Shown: positions 43,429 through 54,569, counted from the stretch's first letter. The stretch: DNA of 64,000 nucleotides from Osmanthus fragrans (GCA_019395295.1 CM033353.1:11871314-11935313), one strand, 5' to 3'. The notes: generated by a model from the sequence alone, not told the origin. Made by a program: numbers and translations.

Positions 43429-44864
43429 AGGTAATTGGCGCAAAACGTCCATACCTTTGAAGGTTTCTGTGGAAAACGTCCTCACCTTTCGTTTTTTGAC
43501 GCGGAACGTCCCTAACTTTACCTTTTCTTGCGCAAAATGTCTTTCCGTCCACTTTCCGTTAGAATGCACCGTTAAATCTTTGGGTAATTGGCACAAAACG
43601 TCCATACCTTCTACATTTCTTTGCGCTGAACGTCCATTTCATCCATTTTTAGCAAAAAATAACTAATATACCCTTATATTTAAATAAAATAAAAGAAAAA
43701 TAAAGCACAAATTATAATAATACTCTCAAACTTTTTCAAAATGTGCAAATGAGTCCCAAACTTTTTATTAAAATTGCAAATGAGTCCAATCATTTGATCT
43801 AAGAATTAAATTTTGTTTAATATACACGATAAATTTTCTTCAGAGTAGACATTGACCATAATTTTGACTAAATTTAAAAGGATAAAATGGTAATTTTATA
43901 TTTTTATAATAAAATAACTAAAATCAAATAATTAAATCAAAAACCCAACTATCTTCTCCAACCACCCCACCCTACTCTACCCTATTTTAACACAATTACA
44001 CCCAAAAAAATGGTCGTCGTTTCCACAATTCACACACCTCCAGACCATAAGGGCGAGTTCACCAGTGGAGGCGTTGCAGTGGACCAAGAGACAATCACTA
44101 TACTCTCTCAAACAACCCCTTGCGTTATATGAATCGACCATGGTAAGGTCAACTGCTGCATCTGGGTGGACAATTTTGTGGATATCTGTGGTTGGATGAG
44201 GCGACGACGGTCGTGGTGGTCGGAGGAGGAGGCGGTGGTAGTGGTGCCGACAGTGTGCTGGTGGTTGTGCCAGCAGTTTTGGTTTTGGATTGGGTGGGGT
44301 GGGGTGGGGTGGGGTGGGGTGGGGGTGGTTGGAGAAGATAATAGGGTTTTTGATTTAATTATTTGATTTTAGTTATTTTTATTATAAAAATGTAAAGTTA
44401 TCATTTTATACTTTTAAATTTAGTCAAAATTATGGTCAATGTCAATTCTGAAGAAAAATTTATCGTGTACATTAAACAAAATTTAATTCTTAGATCAAAT
44501 GATTGGACTCATTTGCAATTTTAATAAAAAGTTTGGGACTCATTTGCACATTTTGAAAAAGTTTGAGAGTATTATTATAATTTGTGTTTTATTTTTATTT
44601 TATTTTATTTAAATATAAGGGTATATTAGTTATTTTTTTGCTAAAAATGGATGAAATGGACGTTCAGCGCAAAGAAATGTGGAATGTAGGGACGTTTTGT
44701 GCCAATTACCCAAAGATTTAACGGTGCATTCCAACGGAAAGTGGACGGAAGGACGTTTTGCGCAAGAAAAGGTAAAGGTAGGAACGTTCCGCGTCAAAAA
44801 ACGAAAGGTGAGGACGTTTTCCACAGAAATCTTCAAAGGTAGGGACGTTTTGCGCCAATTACCC
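43429..44864. mobile_element. Long-TIR Mutator-like element next to the cytochrome b5 promoter
   Basis: Arms of about 555 bp are inverted copies: AGGTAATTGGCGCAAAACG at the left and GCGCCAATTACCC at the right. A 9-bp duplication TTGCAAAAA/TTGTAAAAA (43420-43428 and 44865-44873; 8 of 9) fits a MULE. Each arm carries repeats of the phrase GGCGCAAAACGTCC. The loop (about 43985-44291) is unlike the arms and more GC-rich, with short coding-like stretches on plus, so it may be captured host DNA. No transposase. Confidence 0.85.
44292..44328 (+). repeat. (GGGGT)n run, potential G-quadruplex
   Basis: Six to seven consecutive GGGGT units at the junction of loop and right arm of the MULE. The left arm has a CCCTACTCTACCC version that is interrupted, so the expansion occurred on one side only. 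Confidence 0.9.
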
Positions 44865-44980
44865 TTGTAAAAATTGACTGTATTTTAAACACTTCACTCA
44901 ATGCCAATATTCTGTAGCTGTCAAATCAACTTCGGGTGGGCCCAGATCCTCAACTTCCCCATCCCACAGGATCTGCACCG

Positions 44981-45190
44981 ATGATATAAACTTTTTTTTT
45001 CCCCCAATTTAGATAGATTATTTTTAATTCTATTGAAGTCTCTCTGGTAAGCTTATGAGATTCGGCCTTTGTTTTATGTTTCTATTCAGATTCCCGAGTT
45101 ACATATGTAAAACGGCCAGGATTGTAAATTTTACTATTTTTGAAATAATTCTGTCGTTCTTGAATTTTTAGTGTTGCGGTAAGAAAAAAA
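44981..45190 (+). promoter_or_regulatory. Cytochrome b5 promoter and 5' UTR
   Basis: TATA box (GATATAAAC, about 44983) followed by a CT/T-rich start region. A likely 5'-UTR intron runs from a GTAAGC donor near 45052 to a TTTTTAG acceptor near 45170, then GTTGCGG and an A-rich leader before the ATG at 45191. The MULE ends only about 120 bp upstream of the TATA box. Confidence 0.55.
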
Positions 45191-45276
45191 ATGGCGACTG
45201 ATCCGAAAGTTCACACATTTGAGGATGTTGCAAAGCATAAAAAAACCAATGATTGCTAGCTATTCATTAGTGGGAG
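45191..45276 (+). pseudogene. Cytochrome b5, exon 1 (nonsense codon)
   Basis: Cytochrome b5 carries electrons to fatty-acid desaturases and P450s on the ER face. The exon begins ATG, MATDPKVHTFEDVAKHKK, with the conserved VAKH motif, then TNDC followed by TAG where the family has Trp (CWL), then LFISG. The end AG/GTCAGA has a usable GT, but the exon is one base short of the usual AAG codon, so the frame into exon 2 is also lost. The next exon is 8.6 kb away because gypsy DNA lies in the intron. Intact copies of this gene must lie elsewhere in the genome; this one cannot make the full protein. Confidence 0.9.
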
Positions 45277-45601
45277 GTCAGATTTTTTCTTCTTCTGTAC
45301 TTTGCTATAATAATTTCATTTATTTCTGTTTTGAATTTGTTAGATCACAGTTTTCTGTTTTTTAATTAAACTGGACTGCGGGTAAGTGTAGCTATCCGCG
45401 ATCTTTCCAATGGTGCGGTGTTATGGATGTTGGAATCAAGAAATCTCTTGATGATTATGGATTTTGAATTACGAGTGGCACATGATTATTATATTATGGG
45501 AGTATTTCGTATTACTTATTTTTCAATATTGAAATTATGGTTTTCTTGTGGTAATTCTAGAGTGTTCCAATGGATAATTTATTTTTACACGATAAATTTT
45601 G

Positions 45602-45675
45602 ATCTCACAATTTTGGCGTTACGTAGCTGATAATCTCAATCTCACAATTTTGGCGTTATGTAGCTGATAATCTCA
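45602..45675 (+). repeat. Two tandem copies of a 37-bp unit in intron 1
   Basis: CTCACAATTTTGGCGTTACG plus 17 bases repeated once, with one T/C difference. Confidence 0.9.
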
Positions 45676-45881
45676 ATCTTAGGATTGTATCCGATGACTT
45701 TACTGAAATTGAGTTCAGGGCCTAGTCATATTGCAGTGAATGTCACTGTTTATAATTGTGATTTCCTTTTGGTTCTTTTCTATTTCTTAACAACTATTTA
45801 TACCTTGCCTAGATGACTGAAGGTGAACAGAGTAATGAGAATACATGCAGGATGTGTACAAGATTTTTCCATTTAAATTGT

Positions 45882-46475
45882 TGATGAGATCCCGGCTAGG
45901 GGATATCATGGAACTCGCAGAATTGATTTTGAAAATGTCGGAAAAGCCCAAATTCAGGTTGTAGACGATATGATCTCGACTCGGAGATTATTGAACCAAG
46001 CAAGAACGGAGTTTGAAAGATCTCTTGATCACAAAACCAATGAACTCGATTTGCGAATGCCACAAAGATTGCATAATCTTTTGATAAGTTCTAGGTTTTG
46101 GACTTGAACCTAACGAGGTGAACCAAACAACCCAACGATAACGAAGATCCGTTGAACCCCTTGATTGCACAATAAAGAACCCACGATTCGATGTTTGAAC
46201 GCTACAAACATAATTAACTATTTGGTAAGTTCGATTTGTATTCTTTCAAGGACATTGTAGAGAAAAATTTCAATTTAATTTATATCAAAGTTTTTTAAAG
46301 TTTACAATGAAAAATAAATTTATTTATACTAAAACAATAAATTCTAAGAGAAATAGAATTAAAAGAGTCATAAAATAACAAAACTTGTCAAAAATTAAGA
46401 ATTATAGTGAAATATGTATTCTCACGCAAAAAAAGAAATATTCTCCCAGAATTAGTGTTATTCCGAATTATATCA
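45882..46475 (-). repeat. 3' LTR of the intronic gypsy element
   Basis: TGATGAGATCCCGGCTAGGG to CCGAATTATATCA on plus. About 594 bp and visibly similar to the copy at 51214. On minus the LTR opens TGATATAATTCGG. Confidence 0.85.
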
Positions 46476-46668
46476 TACCCTTTCTCTTCAAAAGGTTCGT
46501 CCTCGAATCCATGCCTTGTGATCGTGTAGAGGATAATCAACCTGCTACAAGTTTTATCACTGTACTACCTGGATCAAATGAAAAATTTTCCCTTTCCTGA
46601 CAGAGGATTAATGCAAGGCAATCATCAACTTTATAGATATGAGTGTATTATAGTACAAACTCAATCAG

Positions 46669-47380
46669 TCACATTTGTTGTTGTAGCAATATCACTTCAA
46701 ACGGATACATGTTGCTCTTCAGATCATCTTTGTTTCTCAAACCATCGCATATGAACTCCTTCCATTGCCTTTGAAACTCCTTCGTCTCCTCGACAACCAC
46801 AGAGTCAACTTCCAGTAGTAAAGAGAGTTCCAAGCTAATGTAGGGTTGGTTAGCTTCTTCCACAAGTTGTTCGATATGCTTGTTTTCAAGAATCAAGTTT
46901 TCAAAATCCTGCAAGATAAAAATAGCAAAACTAGGGAGGGAATTGTTAGTTCACACTAAAGCCCTCTCATTTTCACTCTCATTTTCATGCAAGCTCACTT
47001 CCGACTTTTCTTTTCTCTCGGAAAACTCTTTTTCTTTTCCCTCTTGTGACTCCACTTCTTTATTTGTCACCTCTCCACTTTCTTTTTTTTTTTTCTCTCT
47101 CTTGTGGCTCTACTATTTTTCTCACAAATAGCCACCTCACTTTTTTCTCTCTCTTTTTCCTCCCTTGTTCATTGGTATGATCAACTTGAGAATTAATCAT
47201 GCCGCAAATCTTTGAAAATTCTAGTGTATAATCTAAACCAATCAGCTTACTACTAACATGCTTCACAACAGGTGTTTTACCCCCCATTGAATTCTCAACT
47301 CCGCCATACTTACTAGGATTCTTTCGAAACCCCTTTTCACAAATATCTCTCCTATACCTATAATAGTGATTAGGTACATA
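46669..47380 (-). pseudogene. Decayed gypsy segment after gag
   Basis: Minus strand. Weakly coding stretches, including LILENKHIEQLVEEANQP and VEETKEFQRQWKEF, sit with Lys/Glu-rich low-complexity sequence (47060-47290, REKKKRKWRG). Their position suggests the gag-pol junction of the element, but no catalytic motif remains. Confidence 0.45.
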
Positions 47381-47994
47381 TTATTTCCTCATAATATTCC
47401 TCAACTCACCCCAAGATTCAATAGGTCTCTCATAATTTCTCCGCCTAGACGTTGTCAACTGATCCCACCAAATTATAGCATAATCTACAAATTGAGTTAC
47501 AGCTAACTTTACATTTCTCTCCTTCGAGTAGTTATGTCCATCAAATATGAGCTCCGCCTTTTCTTTCCATGCCAAGTATGCTTCCGGATCATTCCTTCCT
47601 TTGAATGAAGGAATTGTTGTCTTACTATTGCACATACTCCTATTTACATCATCTCCAAAGTTATTCCTACCCATTTGTTCAAACCTACCACCTCTATTCC
47701 TCATTCTACCCATTTCACTTACCATTGATGCATCCTCATTTAAATCATTACCATACTCATAATCATCATGGAACTCTCTCTTAGGCTCTCTCCTACCCAG
47801 TCTCCTTGCATTTGAGTGTCCCCTATGACTATTCGACCCGACGCCTCTAACCTACCAAGCATTTCAGTCACATCCCCAAGCATCCTCTCAACCTGCCTAA
47901 TTACATCTTCTCCCATGTTGATTTGATTTGGCTGGCTGATTGAATTTGAACCTTCTTTACCTAACATCCTAATTCTATACAATTTTAACCTCAC
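47381..47994 (-). pseudogene. Gag of the intronic gypsy element
   Basis: Starts near 47960 (MLGKEGSNSISQPNQINMGE) with a coiled segment VERMLGDVTEMLGRLEASGR, then after a frameshift near 47740 the gag core: KTTIPSFKGRNDPEAYLAWK, VKLAVTQFVDYAIIWWDQL and SRRRNYERPIESWGELRNIM, stopping where the family continues. This wording is typical of plant Ty3/gypsy gag. Confidence 0.85.
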
Positions 47995-48818
47995 AAATAT
48001 TCACTCGTGTATCACTTAAATATTGGCTTTTACCCTGTATTAATCTCACCACTCTTTTCTTTTACCACTCAATACTTTCGCTCAAGTATCTTCAAAGAGC
48101 AAGGTGAACTCACAAATGTAATCACGTGTATCCAATCAAGTGTAATCACGAATTTGATAGAAGAAAAAAAAGGATGAAGAGAGACTCAACAAGAACCAAG
48201 TATATGAATTTGGAACTAAGAATTCAAGAAGTAAAAAAAAGTGCAGGAATTGAATTGAAATATTTATTTTTGACTCAAAAATTGAAAATTAATGATGATG
48301 AAAATTTTCATAATAATAATAATATTTTTTTTTTTTAACTCTTGGGAATTTGAGTAGAACATCAGCAAAATAAACGAAATTTAATTTGGACCTTTAAATA
48401 TGTAGCGATCGAGAATTTTAAATTATTTTTCTTGAAAAACGTGTCGCTAAGTCCTAACCCCGAGTTTTAAAAATAAAAGCGTGTTCGTCTAGCCGTTATA
48501 AAATCAATTTAAATTCATTCAAATCGAGTTCAATCCCGAATATTTTTAAGGTATCGAATTTCTTATCATTTTAATAATTTAAGCAATTTTTAAGGTCCAA
48601 TTACTTAATAGTCCAAATTTTGAATTCTTTCGGCCCAATTCAAAAAATTTCTGCAGCCCAATTCTTGGCCCACTTAACACCTAGGAATTTGTGCCCTAGA
48701 ATTTTTATTGTTCATATAACCCCCCCATTTCCTCCTCCTCCTCACCATACGCAGCTGCCAAAGAGAAAAGGGTAAGAAAACTCCATCATTTGCTCTCAAA
48801 TTGGAAACTCACGTTGGG

Positions 48819-49119
48819 TGCTAGAACCCTGAATTTCTAGCACCAACAACATGGAGTTTCACACATTGAACCAGTAGAAACCAGAGTCCACCAACGCCTC
48901 TCCACCTCCAACCCACAGGCTCCATCACACAAGCTTCACCATTTCAGCCACCACTGCAAAAACGAACCACCACCAGACCATACGAACTCCGTCCCTCACT
49001 TAGCTGAAACCCACGTTGGAAAAAACCTCCAGCTCACAACTGATGCTAGAACACCCATTTCTAGCATCAACAATGTTGGAGATTCATGTGTGATGCTAGA
49101 AAATCAATTTCTAGCATCA
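48819..49119 (+). repeat. Three hairpin motifs in solo LTR
   Basis: GGTGCTAGAA/TTTCTAGCACC at 48819-48846, then TGATGCTAGAA/TTTCTAGCATCA at 49041-49069 and 49091-49119. They lie about 80-390 nt downstream of the presumed start site. Confidence 0.9.
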
Positions 49120-49770
49120 ACTCCACCACCTCCAACTCACAGACCATTGCACACAGCCACCCCCAAACCCAAGCTACAACCGTCCATGGCCACAGCCACT
49201 GCTCCAACCCACAGACACCACCACCACTGCAGCTACCGTCGACTCCACCACACCAACACTCGAGCTACAGCCATCCATTTCCCCACGACCCAGCCAATCG
49301 AATCAACACCCCCAACGCCCACAGTCCAGCCACCGTTCGAACCACCCACCAAGAAACCGAGCGAACAACACACAACTTGCAAGCCGTAACTCAACCTTTA
49401 ACCCACAGTCGAACCACCACAAGAACACACACGCCAAAACTCCAAACTCCCCCACCGAATAGGCAGCACCCATTTCGCCCCAACTCAACCCCAAATCAAA
49501 AACCAAAACCGAGAAGTAAGAAAGCCCATGAACGTAACTCTTTCCCCGACCCATCTCGTCGGAGTACCGCCGGAAAACCCAAGAAACCCGAACTTCAAGC
49601 TTCGATTTCTCTTCGACCGCACGCCAAAATCACACCCCCAATCCTCACCCCCACACCACCGGCGTCTCCACGCGACGCCGATGCTGGCGTCGCCGGCCGG
49701 AATCGGAGGAAGGGACGAAGCCCCCTTCCCCGTCGCCTCCCTTCTCTCTCTCTGCTCGAACGCGAGAAAG

Positions 49771-49802
<32 letters not shown>

Positions 49803-49817
49803 TTTTATAAAATTTGA
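49086..49817 (+). CDS. LTR-borne ORF, Pro/Ser/Thr/His-rich (uncertain coding)
   Basis: 243 codons in sense orientation within the transcribed part of the LTR. N-terminal low-complexity His/Pro/Thr; the C-terminal third (SKKAHERNSFPDPSRRSTAG, PASPRDADAG, NRRKGRSPLPRRLPSLS) is basic. It aligns by eye, in the same frame, with minus-strand ORFs in the Tekay 3' LTR (31367-30768) and 5' LTR (38816-38466), which share PKPRSKK/SKPKSRNKE, AGKSKK, QASVSLQP, APPRDGG and DRRKGRS. No known domain. Either a real leader ORF or compositional openness of a C-rich strand. Confidence 0.35.
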
Positions 49818-51199
49818 TTTTTGAAAATTTCGATTTTAGCCCTAAAGTTTAGAAGTTAGTTTAATTCAGTCCTCCAAGTATTAAAGTTACTTATTTCAGT
49901 CCCGAAATTTGGTTTTTAAAGAAAACAGTCCCAGACTTATGTTTTAAAAATGAACCAGTCCACAGATTCTGAAAAAAAGTCCATTTCAGTCCTTAAAGTT
50001 TTACTTTCAGTTTTAATAAATTTTTAATTAAGTCATTATTTTAGAAAAGTTCAATTTCAACCCTTAAACTTTTATTTTCAGTTTTAATAAATTTTCAATT
50101 AAGTCCTTAAATTAGAAAAGTTCAATATTAGCCATTAAACTGTTATTTTCAGTTTTAATATATTCCAATCATGTCCCTAAACTTTATTTTTATCGTTTTT
50201 TTTAAACTTTAAAAAATTTCGAAACACTAATTCAAAGTTTATTTTCTATTTTTTTTGGCTAGACGAAACGTACGAACTATTGAGGAACTGTGATTTTTCT
50301 TCCCGCTCCACTTTTCACGTAAATCGAGATAGATTGAGGTAGACTCGCCCCCATTAATTAGTTTAAATTGTAATTGCATGTATTATGTGATTTCATGTGA
50401 TTTATATGCTTTAATGCATAAGATGAGAATCTCTTATGAGATAGATTATGTTGTTATGCTTGCCATAACTTATATGTTTAATTGCATGAGAAGAAAGAGA
50501 ATCTCTTATGAGATAAGATGATGTTATGCATAACTTACGTGCTTAAATGTATGAGACAGACTACCCACACCCTATGGTTTTAAAGAGCCTATGAATTTTC
50601 AAAGAAAATTAGCCCATGAGAATATCACTGCATAGATTGCATAGTTATGTGTTAAATTACTCTGTAAATTAATTACTGGCGATGAGTCTACTGAGTATTT
50701 CTTCGAAATGCTCATTCTATTATTTTTAACAATATTGCAGATTTTGGAGACGGTCGAGTTTGATGGGCAGTGGTGGAATAAATGTAGTTAATTGTTTTTA
50801 ATTTACTTTTGAAATTTCACTCATTTGAACATTATGAAACTTACCTTGTCGTTTCCGCTATTTTCAAACTTGAGTTTAATATTTTATCAAATTTTCCTTA
50901 AGTTAATTCGAATGAGATTTGTTACCGTTAAAGTTCACAAATTTTAAATGTGATATTTTTAAAAGTTAGTTATTCCGCCAAACTTTTCACTTAAATTAGG
51001 GCAAAGAGATGATGACGTAGCGTTCCGGGTCCGCGAAACTCGGGGCGTTACAAAATTGTCCAAAAATAATTTTTGAATTTTTTTTTTGAATTTTTTAGAT
51101 CAAAGACTAAAAAATTTTACTGGATACAAGAACACGAAGAACAAAACAAAAGACTCAAAAAGAAGGAAAAAAAAGATAGAACCTGAATCTGGAGCCCGA

Positions 51200-51211
51200 G
51201 CTCTGGTACCA
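51200..51211 (-). promoter_or_regulatory. Primer-binding site of the intronic gypsy element
   Basis: TGGTACCAGAGC on minus, one base from the initiator-Met tRNA primer sequence, two bases inside the 5' LTR at 51214. Confidence 0.75.
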
Positions 51212-51213
51212 TT

Positions 51214-51808
51214 TGATGAGGTCCCGATTAGGGGATATCATGGAACTCGCGGAATTGATTTAAAAAATGTTGGGAAAGCCCAAATTCAGGTTATAGATGG
51301 TAGGATCTCGACTCGGAGATTATTGAACCAAGCAAGAACAGAGTTTGAAAGATTTCTTGATTAGAAAACTAACGGACCTCGATTTGCGAACGCAACAAAG
51401 GTTGCCTAATCCTTTGATAAGTTCTAGGTTTTGGACTTGAACCCAACGAGGTGAACCAAATAACTCAACGATAACGAAGATGCGTTGAACCCCTTGATTA
51501 CACAATGAAGAACCCACGATCCGATAATTGAACGTCACAAATATAATTAAATATTTGATAAGATCGATTTGTGCTCTTTCAAGAACATTGGAGAGAAAAA
51601 TCTCAATTTAATTCATATCAAAGTTTTTTAAAGTTTACAATGAAAAATAAACTTATTTATACTAAAGTAATAAACTCTAAGAGAAACAGAATTAAAAGAG
51701 TCATAAAATAACAAAACTTGTCAAAATTAAGAATTATAGTGAAATATGAAAACTCGAGCAAAAAAAGGAAATATTCTCCCAGAATTAGTGCTATTTCAGA
51801 TCATATCA
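51214..51808 (-). repeat. 5' LTR of the intronic gypsy element
   Basis: TGATGAGGTCCCGATTAGGG to ATTTCAGATCATATCA on plus; pairs with 45882-46475. Confidence 0.85.
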
Positions 51809-52130
51809 ATTATTAAAAGAAGAAAGTACAAAAGATGTTGCATTTTAAGCTTTCATTCTATGTATGTATTAAGCTAAATGACTTAGAAATTCCTCGAGAA
51901 TTTTCTGTTGCTGATTTACAATTAAAAAATGTGGAGGTATAAATGAGAATTTGTTGGCATCCATTGACGATTTTCGAGGATATTTTTCACGTTGTAGACA
52001 ACATTCTTTCTCGATAGATCATATTTTAAGTATTGGTGATGAATAGGTTCTGGCTCTCGAGGTTAGCTTCACACTAACAATGTAGTTAACTTTTTAAGTC
52101 CAACTTGCACATACATATTTGTTAACAAAA
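51809..52130 (+). other. Intron 1 sequence with a coding-like stretch
   Basis: About 51822-51945 reads KKVQKMLHFKLSFYVCIKLN then DLEIPREFSVADLQLKNVEV before a stop. Composition suggests a decayed exon or element ORF. I do not recognise it. Confidence 0.3.
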
Positions 52131-52840
52131 GTTTGGGTTGGGTACGGTCCGTTTGATCCGGTTCTAACGAGAACCTAACCGGACCTGAAATTTTCGGGAA
52201 TATAGCAAGTGAAATTGTCAGGTTAATTATGGAACCGTTCGGGTTCGGTTCGGTTCGGTTCGATTCTGTTTCATTCGGTTCCAAGGTTTTGTACTTTAAT
52301 TAATTTTTTTAATATTTACAAAGCTCTATAAATTTAACTAATGATATGTACAATCTTAGTTCTTACAAAATAGCGCAGTTCAATCTTCTGTGTCTTTTAC
52401 GTCTCTCTTTGCTGAGTTTTTCATAGATTTGATTGTGAAAATTACAGGAAGACGATGATAGCGAGTTACAATACCTAAGAGAGACGCTGTTGAACTTCAA
52501 TTCGATTTCTCCAGAAAAAAAGGCACTACGGTATAATAACATATTTAGATAAAATTTCAGTCAATTTGATTAAGTTGGGCTTGAACTGAAAATTAGGAAT
52601 AGGAAAATCATATTTTTTGGTTAGCAAATTTATTTAAAAAATGATAAAATAAATTGACTTATTTAAAATAAATAGATTAAAAAATTAAGGAGATTCGGTT
52701 CTTGATTTAGAACCGAGAACCCAACTGACCTTGTTGGTTCTCAATTCAGATATCTGTTTGGGTATTTAACTTAAGAAAAATCGCTCGATTCGATTCAATT
52801 CAGTTCGGCTCAAGAGTTTTGCCCAATCCTAAAAAAGCAG
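52131..52840. mobile_element. Possible hAT-like element with GGTTCGGTTC repeats
   Basis: The left part has TTGGGTTGGGTACGG and tandem GTTCGGTTCGG; the right part has CGGCTCAAGAGTTTTGCCCAATCCTA (in two blocks), whose complement TAGGATTGGGCAAAAC resembles hAT ends. The core is AT-rich. No clear 8-bp duplication. Confidence 0.4.
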
Positions 52841-53174
52841 CTCTAATGTGCTGGTATTTGTTGAAAATGATTTAATTCTAACATGCATCTTCGGGCCACA
52901 GGGTCTTATGCGGCATTTCCACCAACCAACCTTTGAGTTGTAGCATTTGCTAGCTGAAAGAATAGTCAAATGTTAGAAGGAGCAACTGCTTTTGGCAACA
53001 GTCTGTATACAGACAATAACAAAGTTTGATAGAATTTTTGTGTACCTTCTATACCAAGAAAATTGATAGGTGGTGGGATTTGTCAGTGGAAAAAATGTAA
53101 ATCCTACGCGCTAGAATTCCAAACTAAACCATAAAACTGGGGAGATAAGTTTATCCTCAAGTTCTCCTAAGTTA
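52841..53174 (+). other. Intron 1 sequence, nothing recognised
   Basis: Non-coding. No repeat or motif of note. Confidence 0.4.
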
Positions 53175-53844
53175 TTGTTGGGTATTGGTGACACTTTGTT
53201 GTCAACCAAATCAATTGTATTTTGTGGTTTCTAAGTTAAGTCTAGTTTGGTTGTGGTCCAACTAGTATTGTGATGAAAAACGTTAAAATATTAGGCATTG
53301 TACTAGCCTAAGATAAGAGGAGTATGACATGTGAGTTGGTAGTAGAATCTCTTGAGACTTGCTCTATAAATAGAGCCCTTGTATCTCGAGACACACAACC
53401 AAGAAATATAATTAAAAATACACATTTGAAACATATTAAGATGTAGTCCTTTGGGGGTTTCCCTCCTCTCCTCCGCTGGTTGAAAAAACCAGCAGAGTGA
53501 GCCTTTTATGTTTATTGTGTTTATGTTTTAATGTTGGTCGACTACTGCCCTCTTCCCCATATGAAACCACACAATTGTTGAGTTATTGAACTCATTTTGA
53601 AGAGCTTAAATCAGCTCTTTCCCAGCTCCCTTAATCGAACCACTACAGTGTTTCCCTGGCCTATGAAGATGCTCATCCTGTAGATGGGAAAACACTTTCT
53701 TCATACTTTAAGAAAATGGCATTTGCGAGTCTTCCGCTTTGCAACATAATAAAATCTTTCGATTATATTTTTATTTTTAACAGTTATCGTTGGATAACAT
53801 ACAAGTTAGTGATCCAATTTAAACTCTGCACATTGTTTCATCTG
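53175..53844 (+). other. Intron 1 end with possible LTR
   Basis: TGTTGGGTATTGGTGAC at 53175 and a strong TATA box (GCTCTATAAATAGAGCCC, 53360-53377, itself palindromic) look like a copia-type LTR ending near 53570 (ACCACACA). No duplication was found. A small perfect hairpin GCTGGTT/AACCAGC lies at 53476-53494. The normal intron acceptor before exon 2 is lost. Confidence 0.35.
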
Positions 53845-53908
53845 GTTTATGATGTAACCCCATTCATGGATTATCATCGTGGAGGTGATGAAGTTTTGCT
53901 CTCAACTG
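53845..53908 (+). pseudogene. Cytochrome b5, exon 2
   Basis: VYDVTPFMDYHRGGDEVLLST followed by G. The family heme motif HPGG is HRGG here; the first heme-ligand His is kept. The acceptor reads CATCTG instead of an AG, so normal splicing to this exon is lost. The donor (ACTG/GTAATG) is intact. Confidence 0.9.
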
Positions 53909-54008
53909 GTAATGCTGTTATGATATTAATATTGCCACTTTGACCTTCAATTACGATCTTACTTATAATAAGCAAGATTGCTATCTGAATTTTGTCTGCA
54001 ATTTGCAG

Positions 54009-54238
54009 GAGAAGATGCAACTAATGACTTTGAGGATGTCGGCCACAGTGATTCTGCTCGAGAAATGATGGACAAATATTACATTGGGGAGATAGACATG
54101 TCAACAATTACCCTGAAACGCAATTACGTTCTACCACAATAAGACTCCTAACTTTGTGATCAAGATTTTGTAGTTTCTTGTACCTCTCTTGATCTTAGGG
54201 TTAGCCTTGCTGTCCGACACTATACAAAGAAGAAATGA
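54009..54238 (+). pseudogene. Cytochrome b5, exon 3 with frameshifted tail anchor
   Basis: After a good TTTGCAG acceptor it reads EDATNDFEDVGHSDSAREMM (second heme-ligand His in VGHS) and DKYYIGEIDMSTITLKRN, stopping at TAA (54140-54142). The C-terminal tail anchor is still visible in other frames (TPNFVIKIL, a TAG in place of Gln, FLVPLLILGLA, then VRHYTKKK). A deletion and frameshifts have therefore removed the ER membrane anchor. Confidence 0.9.
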
Positions 54239-54439
54239 TCAAATAGAACTCAGTCTAAATTGTATAGGATTAATAGTGTGCTGCATCATTGTCCATTTTA
54301 GGCCTTCTGTTGAATGCTGCATGACATTTTGGCTGTCGATATTTTGCATCTTTTAGTAAATATAATTCCCAGATTTTCAGGTGCAAGTTGGTAGTATATG
54401 CCATATGTGGTATGGTGGAAAATCTATTATTTTGTAATA
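54239..54439 (+). other. Cytochrome b5 3' UTR or start of copia LTR
   Basis: The boundary between the gene's 3' flank and the copia LTR could not be placed. TGTTGAATGCTGCATG at 54309 is one candidate LTR start. Confidence 0.35.
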
Positions 54440-54569
54440 TCTTGTAGGTAAGGTATGAAAGATATTGTGTTCTTTAAATCAATTTGTAAGTCTTTATATA
54501 TGTATGAAAAAGTCTGGAGCATTGTAGCTTCTTCTTCCTTAGCTTCTTCTCTCGTTACCTAAGCTTTAT

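Larger units (their letters stand above)
48401..51052 (+). mobile_element. Solo LTR of the Tekay family A, plus orientation (2.65 kb)
   Basis: Begins TGTAGCGATCGAGAATTTT and ends CTCGGGGCGTTACA, flanked by AAATA/AAATT (48396-48400 and 51053-51057). It is the reverse complement of the LTRs at 10744, 29596 and 37323. TATA-like TTCATATAACC near 48705, hairpins at 48819-48846, 49041-49069 and 49091-49119, then a 243-codon ORF (49086-49817). It ends with a GA microsatellite (49768-49799) and degenerate repeats of the form TTTCAGTCC...AAACTT. No PBS follows. Confidence 0.88.
45882..51808 (-). mobile_element. Internally deleted Ty3/gypsy element in cytochrome b5 intron 1
   Basis: Two LTRs of about 595 bp (45882-46475 and 51214-51808) enclose a PBS, gag remnants and a polypurine tract (AAGAGAAAGGG on minus, 46480-46492). 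The flanking duplication is ATTGT/ATTAT (4 of 5). Sense strand is minus. Most of pol (protease, RT, RNase H, integrase) is missing. A solo Tekay LTR (48401-51052) lies in its leader. Confidence 0.85.
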
